Numbered from the stretch's first letter, positions 43,018 through 51,946 are shown. The stretch: DNA of 52,510 bases from Granulicella sp. S190 (GCF_009766095.1 NZ_LMUD01000023.1:350909-403418); one strand, 5' to 3'. A program made the numbers and translations. Notes: generated by a model from the sequence alone, not told the origin.

Positions 43018-43818
43018 ATGCGAAATTCTGCTGTTTCCGGTCTCACAGTTCTTCTGTTTGCTTCAGGGATTGCCTTTAGCCAAGGTACAAAGCTACCTAT
43101 CCAACAGGCCATCGAAGCGAAGTATGCTGTAACCAAACCGACCGCCGACCATAAAGACATCGTCACTGCGGGCGCGGTCATTGATCTGACGAAGGACAAC
43201 CTCATCATGTATGGCGTTGACTCGTCGGTTGCCGCGAACTCCACCTATAAAGGCGGCAGATTCCAGTCAAGCGGGATATCGAAGCTGCAGAACTGGAACA
43301 ACCGCTTCCAGAAGATAGGCGCTAGCAACACCAGTACGAATAGAACGTTCGTTGCCGGTGAGAAGTTTTGGTTGATTGGCGTGGATGTCCGTGACGATGG
43401 GGCGGTGCTCGAGTTTCTGTCAGATGCTATCAGCGATGTGCGTTACAAGGCTTTTGTGAAGTATCCGTTCCCGAATGGGACGGTTCCAGCGCCCGATGTC
43501 GTGATGCAGGAGATTGGCGAGACCATCAAGGCAGAGCCGGTAGAAGGAGCTGCGAAGGATGACGCGAAGCAGCCGGCTCCTGCCGCCGCCGCTGCAGCCG
43601 CGCCAACGCCTGCCATGGCAGATATTCCGCCGCCGCCACCACCGACGGACGCTCCGGCGGCAGCGCCTAAGTCCATCTCGCTTGGTCAGACGAAGGATGA
43701 GGTCGCGGCAAACTTTGGACAGCCGACAAAGATCGTCAAGCTTCCTACCAAAGAGATCGATTACTACCCGGATATGAAGGTGACCTTTGTTAAGGGTAAG
43801 GTTTCGGACGTCCAGTAA
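43018..43818 (+). CDS. Secreted protein with Pro/Ala linker and SmpA/BamE-like tail
   Basis: 266 residues from ATG 43018 (GAGG upstream). Signal peptide MRNSAVSGLTVLLFASGIAF. Residues about 30-175 form an unknown domain (GAVIDLTKDNLIMYGV, FWLIGVDVRDDGAVLEFLSD). An Ala/Pro-rich linker (about 178-218) follows, and residues 219-266 form a tail SISLGQTKDEVAANFGQPTK… that resembles the SmpA/OmlA/BamE fold (GxT.eeV...GxP). The tail is shared, about 27 of 48 identical, with the next gene. Probably periplasmic. No known family for the main domain. Confidence 0.8.
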   Translation: MRNSAVSGLTVLLFASGIAFSQGTKLPIQQAIEAKYAVTKPTADHKDIVTAGAVIDLTKDNLIMYGVDSSVAANSTYKGGRFQSSGISKLQNWNNRFQKIGASNTSTNRTFVAGEKFWLIGVDVRDDGAVLEFLSDAISDVRYKAFVKYPFPNGTVPAPDVVMQEIGETIKAEPVEGAAKDDAKQPAPAAAAAAAPTPAMADIPPPPPPTDAPAAAPKSISLGQTKDEVAANFGQPTKIVKLPTKEIDYYPDMKVTFVKGKVSDVQ

Positions 43819-43940
43819 GGGTTTTGCTGCAGTTAGGCTTTTTGCGCTTTGAAGAGCGGTTATCAGTCTTTTGCGCGAGATTGCGGTTTCGAGCGGGCCA
43901 GTTCCAGAGTTGTGAATTACCGGTTTTCAGGAGAGGTCTT

Positions 43941-45710
43941 ATGGTTATCGCTCAGTCGCGCAAAGTCGGCAGTCTCTGCATTATGACTCTGCTTTCCCTC
44001 TCGTTTTTATTTGTAAACGCATGGGCTCAGACCAAGAAGGCAGCACCAGCTCCAAAAGCTGCACCTGCAAAGGCGGCCGCGCCTGCGGCCCATGGCGCAG
44101 CCGGTGGTACGGCCGCGCATGGAGCGACTACGACGACACATAGCACCACCACGACCACCACCAGTCATGGGGCGACCACCACGACCACCAGAGCGACGAC
44201 GACTTCGGCCCACGGAACGACCACGAGCGCGTCGCGCACGACGACTGTGGCTCACCCGGGCGGTGCAGGACCAGCCGCGCATGGAGGCGTTGCGGGCGTG
44301 CATAGCGGCAATCTGTCCCATGCCGGTCCGGCGGGCTCTCACGATCACGTGGCTGCGAATGGAAGCGCCATGCGTACGCGGGCCAATGGCCATCCAATGG
44401 ACGTCCATGATGCACGTCGCGGGATGGACATTCATCACAACCTGGGTGGCGGCCGCCGAGTCGATATGGAGCGTGCCGACCACTCGCATCTCTACTACGA
44501 ACGTGGAAGACCTGGCTACATCTCACATCCCTACATGCATGGCGGGCACGAATATTACCGGCGCAGCTACTACTACAACGGCCGGGCGTACGACCGCTAC
44601 TACAACCACTACGGTTACCGCGGCGCCTATCTGAACGTGTACGCTCCGGGCTACTACTATGGAGCGGGTTTCTACGGGTGGGCGTATAACCCGTGGGTGG
44701 CTCCTGTACCTTATGCGTGGGGCTTCGCCGCTGCGCCGTGGTACGGATATTACGGTGCTTACTTCACGCCCTACCCTGTCTACGCGGCGCCCTCGCTGTG
44801 GCTGACGGACTACCTGATCTCGCAGTCGCTTGCAACGGCCTATGCGGCTCATATTGCCGCGGAGTCTCAGGCTGAGGCGGTTGCTGCGTCCGCACCGCCC
44901 GCGCCGTTGAGTCCGGAGACCAAGCAGATGGTTGCGGACGAGGTAAAGCGGCAGATTGCCCTGGAAAATGCAGAGTCGCAGGCGAACGCCCAGCACCAGG
45001 AGATTGATGCGCAATCGAGCAGCATTGCGCGAATCCTGAGCGATGGCAAGGACCATGTTTTCGTTGCCGGCAAGGAGTTCGATCTGACCAACACCGCGAA
45101 CGGACAGGAGTGCGCGGTTACGGATGGGGATGTTCTTCAGCTTGCGGGTCCGCCTGCGGCTGACGCGACTACGGCAAACCTGATGGTGATGGCGAGCAAA
45201 GGTGGAATGGAGTGTCCCAGACAGACGACGGTCGCGGTTTCCTTTGATGATTTGCAAGAGATGCAGAACCACATGCGGGAGACCGTCGATCTGGGGCTGA
45301 AGGAGCTGCAGGCCAAGCAGGGGCAGGGTGGGTTGCCTGCAGCGCCGCAGTCGGCCACGGTTCCGCCGGTGACGGCTGAGATCGCACAGAATGCGCCACC
45401 ACCGGATCCTGCGGGCGCGCAGGAGCTCGCGCAACAGGCGAAGGAGGCTGACAAGTCTGAGCAGGAGGTTGCTGCGGCGACAGCCGGTCCAGGAGCTGCG
45501 AGTGCGAGTGGGCCTTCGGATGTAGCCTCCGTGGCTCCTCCTGCCGCGCAGGCTCAGCCAACGTCCATCTCGATCGGACAGACTACGGACGAGGTGAAGT
45601 CTTCGATGGGTCAACCGACACGCATCCTCAACCTTGGCCCGAAGACGGTGTATGTCTATAAGGATATGAAGATCACCTTCAAAGCGGGGAAGGTTGCCGA
45701 CGTCGAGTAG
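43941..45710 (+). CDS. Large low-complexity secreted protein with the same tail
   Basis: 589 residues from ATG 43941, fixed by CAGGAGAGG. Signal peptide ends at AWAQ (residue 30). Then Ala/Pro/Lys-rich (31-55), Thr/His-rich (56-115), His/Asp/Arg-rich, and a Tyr/Gly/His region (about 175-290) containing YYGAGFYGWAYNPWVAPV. A helical Gln/Ala-rich part follows, then a second compact domain (VFVAGKEFDLTN … VAVSFDDLQEMQNHM) and an Ala/Gln linker. The last 48 residues (SISIGQTTDEVKSSMGQPTR…) match the tail of the preceding gene. It looks like a surface or periplasmic protein of unknown role, in one operon with its neighbour. Confidence 0.8.
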   Translation: MVIAQSRKVGSLCIMTLLSLSFLFVNAWAQTKKAAPAPKAAPAKAAAPAAHGAAGGTAAHGATTTTHSTTTTTTSHGATTTTTRATTTSAHGTTTSASRTTTVAHPGGAGPAAHGGVAGVHSGNLSHAGPAGSHDHVAANGSAMRTRANGHPMDVHDARRGMDIHHNLGGGRRVDMERADHSHLYYERGRPGYISHPYMHGGHEYYRRSYYYNGRAYDRYYNHYGYRGAYLNVYAPGYYYGAGFYGWAYNPWVAPVPYAWGFAAAPWYGYYGAYFTPYPVYAAPSLWLTDYLISQSLATAYAAHIAAESQAEAVAASAPPAPLSPETKQMVADEVKRQIALENAESQANAQHQEIDAQSSSIARILSDGKDHVFVAGKEFDLTNTANGQECAVTDGDVLQLAGPPAADATTANLMVMASKGGMECPRQTTVAVSFDDLQEMQNHMRETVDLGLKELQAKQGQGGLPAAPQSATVPPVTAEIAQNAPPPDPAGAQELAQQAKEADKSEQEVAAATAGPGAASASGPSDVASVAPPAAQAQPTSISIGQTTDEVKSSMGQPTRILNLGPKTVYVYKDMKITFKAGKVADVE

Positions 45711-45850
45711 ATGCGGGCGGATGGCTGTGGGCGGCTGCGACGGATGGATTGAAAAGTTGTGAGTACGGGTGGGCCGTCGAAGAGGACGTCCCATTTGTCA
45801 GTGAGCAGGTTGGTCGGGTGTGTTGTATTCTCGGCGAGAGGGAATCGTCG

Positions 45851-46117
45851 ATGGCTTACAGCGAGAGTTATACGTGTGATGTGTGTGGGGACAGCAAGGG
45901 TGAGGGCGGGGACTGGTGGCTCGCCTGGGTTGATTGTTTTCAGGGAAAGAAACCGGAACAGGATCAGCCACTGATCAAATTAACCCGGTGGCAGTCCGAC
46001 CATGCGCATTCAGCGGGGGTGAAGCACCTTTGCGGTGCGCGGTGTGCGGGTACCCTGATGGACCGTTGGATGTCTGCCCAACACGCCGATCCTGATGCGC
46101 ACTGTGAGACGGCATAG
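45851..46117 (+). CDS. Small Cys/His zinc-binding protein
   Basis: 88 residues. CDVCG (Cys9, Cys12), then GGDWWLAWVDCF, HAHSAGVKHLCGARC (Cys61, Cys65) and a tail with DRWM. The two separated CxxC/CxxxC pairs suggest a zinc-binding fold. AGAGGGA lies upstream of ATG 45851; an upstream extension to 45749 is not supported because the decayed paralogue at 42313 matches only from this ATG on. It ends three bases before a convergent gene. Function unknown. Confidence 0.78.
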   Translation: MAYSESYTCDVCGDSKGEGGDWWLAWVDCFQGKKPEQDQPLIKLTRWQSDHAHSAGVKHLCGARCAGTLMDRWMSAQHADPDAHCETA

Positions 46118-46120
46118 CCT

Positions 46121-47065
46121 CTAGTTTGGCGGTTTTACCGGCTGAGGTGGCGCGCTCTTGTCTTCTGGAGCTTTTTTGTCGGTGATGTCTTCGCCGTTGT
46201 AGATGATGCGCGCGGTGGCGTGGTACTGCTTGTAGTCGGTGTATTTGACGACGTTGCGCATGTGGACGTCCTGAGAGAGGGCACCCTCCTGGGCTACGAA
46301 ATGGAGGTTGCCCTCGGCCTTGGTGTAGGTGGGGAACCAGTATTTTCCGTCGACCTGTTCATAGTAGGTGGTGAAGGGCGGGGAGAGGTCTTCGTGGCCT
46401 TTGCGCTTGTCCTGGGGAACGGTGATGCCGTTGACGAGGACGATCTGGAGGTCCTGCTGGTCGACCCAGACCTTGCCCTGGAAGTAGCGCTTGCCTTTTT
46501 CGAAGGTCTTTGGTGCAGCGGAGAAGACGTAGGTGTCGAGCTCGTCGATGTGCTGACGACCGAGGTAGGTGATGTCGTACTTGGGCAGGTCTTCGGTGGT
46601 GAGGATAAAGGGCAGGCGGTGCTCGATCTCGTCGAAGTCGGCGGGGGTCATGAGGACGCGCTCGAGGCTGTTTTGCGGGGCGAAGACGACGTGCTCGGCG
46701 CGCTTGCCGTCCTTATCGAAGGTGATGTCGGTGACCTGCTGGTACTCCCCGTCGACGCGGTTGGTGTCCTCGGCGAGAGTGTCGACTTTGACGGTCTGGC
46801 GAAAGGTGTAGTTCTGGCGGGCGAGGCTGAAGAGGGTCTCGCGGGCGGCGAACTTTTCGATAATCTGCTGCGAGGTGAGGCCGGTGGGCTGCGCTGGATC
46901 GAGTGGGCCGAAGCCGGCGGATTCCTGCGCGGCGGCTCCGTCTGGATTTGCGACAGCGGCGATGGCCCAGGCGGCCGGGGCCGATAGCAGCTGGAGGGAG
47001 AGTGCGCTCGCGGAGACGGCGAGGAGAGTCGCTGCGGTGACGAGGCGAGATGAGAGGGGCTTCAT
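46121..47065 (-). CDS. Secreted uncharacterised protein, LolA-like layout
   Basis: 314 residues with a signal peptide (LVTAATLLAVSASALSLQLLSAPAAWA). The mature part begins with SQQIIEKFAARETLFSLARQNYTFRQTVKV and continues with long alternating strands (YQQVTDITFDKDGKRAEHVVFAP, KVWVDQQDLQIVLVNG, TYYEQVDGKYWFPTYTKAEG), the layout of LolA/LolB-like lipoprotein-sorting folds. The family is common in Acidobacteriota; the function is unknown. GGAG lies nine bases before the ATG. Diverges from the histidine kinase. Confidence 0.75.
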   Translation of the reverse strand: MKPLSSRLVTAATLLAVSASALSLQLLSAPAAWAIAAVANPDGAAAQESAGFGPLDPAQPTGLTSQQIIEKFAARETLFSLARQNYTFRQTVKVDTLAEDTNRVDGEYQQVTDITFDKDGKRAEHVVFAPQNSLERVLMTPADFDEIEHRLPFILTTEDLPKYDITYLGRQHIDELDTYVFSAAPKTFEKGKRYFQGKVWVDQQDLQIVLVNGITVPQDKRKGHEDLSPPFTTYYEQVDGKYWFPTYTKAEGNLHFVAQEGALSQDVHMRNVVKYTDYKQYHATARIIYNGEDITDKKAPEDKSAPPQPVKPPN

Positions 47066-47181
47066 GCGGAGAACTCCATGCGGTGCTGGCCTTCGGTTTT
47101 AGGCGCTGTCCTTTATGCGGCGGGACATGCCTAGATGAGACACGCTACTAAGCATAGACGCGATACGGGGAGGTTTGGTTG

Positions 47182-48609
47182 ATGTTGGTTGGGGCGAGAG
47201 AGATGGGTAGAGTGATTGCGTTGCGGTGGCTGGAGCTATCCGTTGCCAGCGGCGGGGTTTGGGCTCTGTGGTGCCGGATGCAGGCTCGCGCGGCTGAGGG
47301 CAGGCGGGAGCGGCGGGAGCAGGAGGAGTTGCGGGCTTATGCGGGTCTGGAGGTGCGGCTTTCGGCTGGAGAGGAGCTGCAGGGACTGGCGATTAGGGTG
47401 AGCAGGGTGATGGCTGCGAAGAGCTCGTTTCGCAGGGCGGCGATGCTGATAAGGGATGCGGACGGAGGACTTTCGGTGGCGGCCAGCGCGGGGATGGAGG
47501 AGAGTACGGTGGGGTCGCTGAATGGGTGGGCGGCGGAGGTGGTGGAGGAGGAGCATAGGGGTGGGAACGGTGCCAGGAGGGTGGAGGATGGCCTGGGGAG
47601 GAGGATCAGCGGGAACGCCTTTGCCGTGGTTTTTGACGGAGGCAGGGCGCGGCTGGGGGCGGAGGCGAGGGGGGCGGTTGTGATTCCGCTGTGGACGACC
47701 GGAGGGAGGATGCTGGGAGCGTTGGCGGTGGGCGCCGATGGCCTGCTGAGTGTGCGGCAGAGGGAGCTTGAAGAGGCGTTGTGGCCGCTGGAGGCTTTGG
47801 CGGTGAAGGTGGCGCGGACGATGGAGAACGCGGCGCTGGCTGAGAGGCTGATGCGCGCGGAGAGGCTGGCAGGGGCGGGGATGCTGGCTGGAGGGATGGC
47901 GCATGCGTTGAGCAATCCGCTGACTGCGGTACTGGGATTCGCGGAGCTGATTGCAGGCTCGACGGGTGAGGCGCGGGTGAAGACCGATGCGGAGATCATT
48001 GTGCGGGAGGCGCTGCGGATGCGGCAGACGGTGGAGACGCTGCTGGATTCGTGCAGGCCTGCGGGTCAGGGAGAGGAGCCGGTGGACCTGATGGCGACGG
48101 TGCGTGAGTTGGCGGAGGAGTGCGGAAAGAGGCTGGAGAGCCGAGGGGTTCGGCTGGTGGTGCAGGCCGATGGCGGGGTGCATGGAGTGCGGGGGAATCG
48201 GCACCGGCTGCGGCAGTTGGTGGAGCATCTGCTGAATAATGCGGCGCAGGCGCTGGCTGGGGTGCGGGCGGCGAGGACGGGCGAGGAGCAGGTGATTCGG
48301 ATGTCTTTGACTACCTCTGAGGAAGGCGTGGGGCGAGGGGAGGGGTCCAGGGTCCACCTGGTGGTGAGCGATACGGGGCCTGGATTCCGCGAGCCGGGGC
48401 GAGTGTTCGATCCGTTCGGCGCGATGCATGAGGGGGGCGATAGCGCGGGGATGGGGTTGAGTCTCTGCTACTCGATTGTGCAGGAGCATCGAGGGGAGAT
48501 CCATGCGTTCAATCTGCATCCGCATGGCGCGGCGGTGGCGGTGGAGCTGCCGGTGATGGTGATGCGAGAAAAAAATACGGGTGTGGGGGCGGGTGCGGTG
48601 ATGGCGTAG
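47182..48609 (+). CDS. GAF-type histidine kinase with altered H-box
   Basis: 475 residues from ATG 47182 (GGGGAGG upstream). A short hydrophobic N-terminus, a helical Arg/Glu segment and a GAF-like sensor (about 60-215) precede the kinase: dimerisation helix with His241 in GGMAHALSNPLTAVLGF, then HATPase_c with EHLLNNAAQAL, SDTGPGF and GMGLSLCYSIVQEHRG. The His is followed by Ala instead of the usual Asp/Glu, while the N-P of the H-box is kept. No response regulator lies nearby, so it is an orphan kinase. Confidence 0.88.
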   Translation: MLVGAREMGRVIALRWLELSVASGGVWALWCRMQARAAEGRRERREQEELRAYAGLEVRLSAGEELQGLAIRVSRVMAAKSSFRRAAMLIRDADGGLSVAASAGMEESTVGSLNGWAAEVVEEEHRGGNGARRVEDGLGRRISGNAFAVVFDGGRARLGAEARGAVVIPLWTTGGRMLGALAVGADGLLSVRQRELEEALWPLEALAVKVARTMENAALAERLMRAERLAGAGMLAGGMAHALSNPLTAVLGFAELIAGSTGEARVKTDAEIIVREALRMRQTVETLLDSCRPAGQGEEPVDLMATVRELAEECGKRLESRGVRLVVQADGGVHGVRGNRHRLRQLVEHLLNNAAQALAGVRAARTGEEQVIRMSLTTSEEGVGRGEGSRVHLVVSDTGPGFREPGRVFDPFGAMHEGGDSAGMGLSLCYSIVQEHRGEIHAFNLHPHGAAVAVELPVMVMREKNTGVGAGAVMA

Positions 48610-48649
48610 TTGTTTGGGGATATGCGGTTTTCCTATGCTTTTTTTCATG

Positions 48650-48759
48650 GTGACGACGTGGTGGGATGGTTAGAAAACGTGGTGTCAGGGGTGGTGGCTG
48701 CGTGGCTGATTTCGTGGTCCTGAAAATGCGCCACGGTTGCGGGATTTATTTTTTGCTGG
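48650..48759 (+). repeat. CGTGGTG repeat element, copy 2
   Basis: Intergenic segment with CGTGGTG at 48657 and 48678, further CGTGG at 48701 and 48713, and the same end as copy 1 (CGCCACG at 48729, then a TTTATTTTTT tract). Order and spacing of blocks follow the element at 36899, though the middle has diverged and lacks its long hairpin. Confidence 0.55.
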
Positions 48760-48836
48760 GTGCGAGAGGTAGTGGGGGATTCTTCGGTGATTCCCCTAGA
48801 GGTTCAATACGCGGGTTGCAGAGGTAGACTGGCGCG

Positions 48837-51782
48837 ATGAAGAACTGCGCGGTTGGTACGGGTCTGTTGGCGGTGGTGGTGGGTGTTGCCGGTGTCTGGA
48901 GCGGGGTGGGGACAAGAATGTGGGCGCAGGGGTTTGGACCTGACTCCGATTCCCTGTCGGGTGGGGCGGCAGGGAAGAGGCCGATGACGTTTGCGGATCT
49001 GCAACGCATGAAGCGGGTGAGCGATCCACAAGTTTCGCCGAATGGCAGGTGGGTCATGTTTTCGGCGACCGATGTGGATCTTGAGAAGAACACGAAGGTG
49101 AATCATCTTTGGGTGGTGCCGATGGCGGCTGCTCCTGCGGACAGTCAAGGAAAAGCAGATTCCTCCGCTGCGCTGCGGAATGACAACAAAAAAAATGGGA
49201 GTGAGCGGCAGCTGACGTTCTGGAAGGAGGGTGAGTCCGGGGGAAGATTTTCGCCGGACGGAAGACAAGTTGCGTTTGTGGCGACCGACAGCACGACAGG
49301 GTTGTCGCAGATCTTTCTGGCTGCGTGGGATGACGCCGCAGGCACTCTGGGGACTCCGAAGCGGTTGACGAATGTGAGCACGGAGGCGGATGGGGCGGTG
49401 TGGTCGCCGAACTCGAAGCGGATTCTGTTTGCGTCGAGGGTGTATCCGGAGTGCAGTAACGAGGCTTCGTGGATGGATGAAGATCTGTGCAACAAGAAGA
49501 AGGAGGCGGACGCGGCGGCGAATCCTGTGAAGGCGCAGGTGTTCGAACATCTGCTGTACCGGCACTGGAATAGCTATGTGGGGCCGAAGCGGAGCCATGT
49601 GCTGGTGGTGTCGGCGACGGATGGGAATGCGGTGCGGGATCTGACTCCGCGGCGGGATATCGGAGATGCGGAGGCGCCGACATTTACGCTGGGCAGCCCG
49701 ATGGGGTATGCGTGGGCCCCGGGCTCGGAGGAGATTGCTTATGTAACTAATGTTGATCTTGTTCCGGCGGCGAGTACGAATAACGATGTGTTTACGCTGC
49801 TTCTGGATGATGCGGGGGCGAGGCCGCGCAAGGTTTCGACTTCGATGGGCAGCGACGATGCGCCGTCGTATTCGCCGGATGGAAAGTACCTGGCGTTTCG
49901 CTCCCAGGCTCGTGCTGGGTATGAGAGTGATCGGTTTCGACTGATGCTGTTCGACCGCCTGGCGGGAACGACGAAGGAGCTGATGCCGAAGTTTGACCGG
50001 TGGGTGGATGAGTTTGTGTGGAACCCGGCGAATCCTGAGATCTGTTTTACGGCAGCGGATCATGGGCAGGAGCGGATCTTCTGCGCGTATCCGAATCTTG
50101 GCGAATCGCTTTTTGCGCTGCCGGGGGAGGGAGAGTACGGCGAGCTGCAGTTTGCGGCGCTGAAGGATGTTGGGTACGAGCTGGTGGCGACGAAGATGAC
50201 GGTCGAGTCACCGTCTGCGGTGGTGGCGCTCTTTCGGGGTGAGGTGACGCAGTCGGGGGACAGGGATATTCCGGATGTGTCGAACCAGATTGCAACGACG
50301 GAGGTGCGGCTGACACATTTGAACGATGACCTGGAACGGCAGCTTGACCTGCCGAAGATGCAGAGCTTTGTGTTTGGTGGAGCAGAGGGGATGCCGGTGC
50401 AAGGGTTCATGATTCCGCCGCCGGGATTCGATGCTTCGAGGAGGTACCCGCTGAAGTTTTTGATTCATGGGGGGCCGCAGGGGGCGTGGGGTGATGCGTG
50501 GAGCTACCGATGGAATGCGGAGCTGATGGCGGCGAGCGGGTACGTGGTGGTGATGGTGAATCCGCGTGGATCGACGGGGTACGGGCAGGTGTTCGTCGAT
50601 GGGGTGAATGGGGATTGGGGTGGGAAGCCCTATGTCGATTTGATGAAGGGGTTGGATTTTGCGGAGACGAGGTTTCCGTTTATCGATAAGACGCGGGAGT
50701 GTGCGCTGGGCGGGAGCTATGGCGGATTTATGGCGAACTGGATTCTGACGCACACGGACCGGTTTGCATGCATCGTAACGCACGATGGGATGTTCAATCC
50801 AGAGAGCGCGTATGGAGATACGGAGGAGCTTTGGTTTAACGAGTGGGAGTTTCGGAGGCCGGGTGAGGTAGCGCCGGGGCAGCCGTGGAGGTATGCGGCG
50901 GGGCCGGTGGCGAACGATCCTTTCAGGAGATGGTCGCCGATGCTTTCGATACAAAATGCGAAGACGCCGACGCTGGTGGCGCATTCGCAGAAGGACTATC
51001 GGCTGGATGTGTCGGAGGGGCTCCAGCTTTTTACGGCGCTGCAGCGGCTGAATGTGCCGAGCAAGATGCTCTATTTCCCGGATGAAGGGCATTGGGTGCT
51101 GAAGCCGCAGAACTCGAAGCTCTGGTATGAGACGGTGGGGGATTGGTGCGACCGGTGGACGAAGACGAATCTTTATGGGACGGTGGTGCCTTATCGGACG
51201 GCGCCTGCGGGTAAAACGCCTGAGACGCCTCGGGGCGGGGATAAGAAGCATTCGGCTGCGAAGACTACTGTGCCGGTTGTTGCGGCTGCTCCGCCCATTG
51301 CTTCTGCTGCTTCGGTGACCGCACCTTCTGCGGTTGCTTCTAATGTTGCGCCTGTGGAGGAGATGCCTGCGGGTGGTGGAGACTACACGATTGCGATCAG
51401 TGCGCCGCAGGATGAGGTGCGGCTGGGATCGGATGCGCGGGTGACGATTGCGCTGAGGAATGTGTCGAGTCACCAGATTGCGTTTGCGCATCATCCGGGG
51501 GCGAATAATCCGGAGTTCTCGTACAGGATCGAGGTGAAGGATGCGGCGGGGCATGTGTTGGAGGGGACCGCGTATGGGCGGGAGTCGGCGCAGCATCAGC
51601 AGGAGGAGAGCCGCACGGTGGAGTTTGTACAGCCGGGGAAGGCGGCGTTGCAGACCGCGCACCTGGCGAAGCTGGTGAGTTTCAGCCGGCCCGGGAGGTA
51701 TATGGTGCGGGTGTTTCGGAAGGATCCGAAGACGGGGGCTGTGGTGCGGTCGAATGAGTTGACGTTGAATGTTTTGCCTTGA
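48837..51782 (+). CDS. S9 family (prolyl oligopeptidase) peptidase with C-terminal extension
   Basis: 981-residue exported serine peptidase of the dipeptidyl/acylaminoacyl-peptidase group. After a signal peptide comes a beta-propeller made of repeats such as SPDGKYLAFRSQ (about residues 45-480), then the alpha/beta-hydrolase with Ser627 (GGSYGGFM), Asp720 (HSQKDYR) and His752 (DEGHWV). Residues beyond about 790 form an Ala/Thr/Pro linker and an immunoglobulin-like strand domain (DYTIAISAPQDEVRLGSDAR … YMVRVFRKDPKTG), an unusual addition. A repeat-derived insert of about 14 residues lies at 106-119 in the propeller. Confidence 0.94.
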   Translation: MKNCAVGTGLLAVVVGVAGVWSGVGTRMWAQGFGPDSDSLSGGAAGKRPMTFADLQRMKRVSDPQVSPNGRWVMFSATDVDLEKNTKVNHLWVVPMAAAPADSQGKADSSAALRNDNKKNGSERQLTFWKEGESGGRFSPDGRQVAFVATDSTTGLSQIFLAAWDDAAGTLGTPKRLTNVSTEADGAVWSPNSKRILFASRVYPECSNEASWMDEDLCNKKKEADAAANPVKAQVFEHLLYRHWNSYVGPKRSHVLVVSATDGNAVRDLTPRRDIGDAEAPTFTLGSPMGYAWAPGSEEIAYVTNVDLVPAASTNNDVFTLLLDDAGARPRKVSTSMGSDDAPSYSPDGKYLAFRSQARAGYESDRFRLMLFDRLAGTTKELMPKFDRWVDEFVWNPANPEICFTAADHGQERIFCAYPNLGESLFALPGEGEYGELQFAALKDVGYELVATKMTVESPSAVVALFRGEVTQSGDRDIPDVSNQIATTEVRLTHLNDDLERQLDLPKMQSFVFGGAEGMPVQGFMIPPPGFDASRRYPLKFLIHGGPQGAWGDAWSYRWNAELMAASGYVVVMVNPRGSTGYGQVFVDGVNGDWGGKPYVDLMKGLDFAETRFPFIDKTRECALGGSYGGFMANWILTHTDRFACIVTHDGMFNPESAYGDTEELWFNEWEFRRPGEVAPGQPWRYAAGPVANDPFRRWSPMLSIQNAKTPTLVAHSQKDYRLDVSEGLQLFTALQRLNVPSKMLYFPDEGHWVLKPQNSKLWYETVGDWCDRWTKTNLYGTVVPYRTAPAGKTPETPRGGDKKHSAAKTTVPVVAAAPPIASAASVTAPSAVASNVAPVEEMPAGGGDYTIAISAPQDEVRLGSDARVTIALRNVSSHQIAFAHHPGANNPEFSYRIEVKDAAGHVLEGTAYGRESAQHQQEESRTVEFVQPGKAALQTAHLAKLVSFSRPGRYMVRVFRKDPKTGAVVRSNELTLNVLP
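49151..49192 (+). repeat. Dispersed repeat inserted in frame in the peptidase gene
   Basis: GCAGATTCCTCCGCTGCGCT…GCGGAATGACAACA has an imperfect palindrome around CCGC…GCGG and matches, in reverse orientation, the segment at 35687-35729. Here it is read in frame as KADSSAALRNDNKKN within the propeller, between the strand HLWVVPM and ERQLTFWKEGE, which would normally be joined by a short loop. Confidence 0.75.
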
Positions 51783-51821
51783 TGCGTGGTTGATGCTTAG
51801 TTGCTGATCTTTGGTGAAGAC

Positions 51822-51915
51822 TTGTCCTGCCGGACGGGCGCCCTGCGCGGGCGGCGGTCACTTCGTGACTTTTGTATCGGCTTCGCCACTGGCCTTCCGT
51901 TGGTCGGCTGGGATT
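51822..51915 (+). repeat. GTCACTTCGTGAC dispersed repeat, copy 2
   Basis: TGTCCTGCCGGACGGGCG, CCCTGCGCGGGCGG, the hairpin GTCAC-TTC-GTGAC (51858-51870), GGCTTCGCCA and CCGTTGGTCGG occur in the same order as at 42187. It lies in the gap before recX. Confidence 0.75.
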
Positions 51916-51946
51916 GATTTGGGTGAGAATGGGTTGAGGGATTGTG

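Noticed and set aside
44523..45794. 423-codon minus-strand frame
   Set aside because: Antisense to the Tyr/Gly-rich secreted protein; no ribosome site and Arg-rich composition.
47236..48648. 470-codon open frame on the minus strand
   Set aside because: Antisense to the histidine kinase; its Arg/His/Pro-rich composition is the mirror of a G-rich coding strand and no domain is visible.
48804..51662. Long minus-strand frames of 419 and 484 codons
   Set aside because: Antisense to the S9 peptidase, whose catalytic residues are intact; products are Arg/His/Pro-rich without domains.
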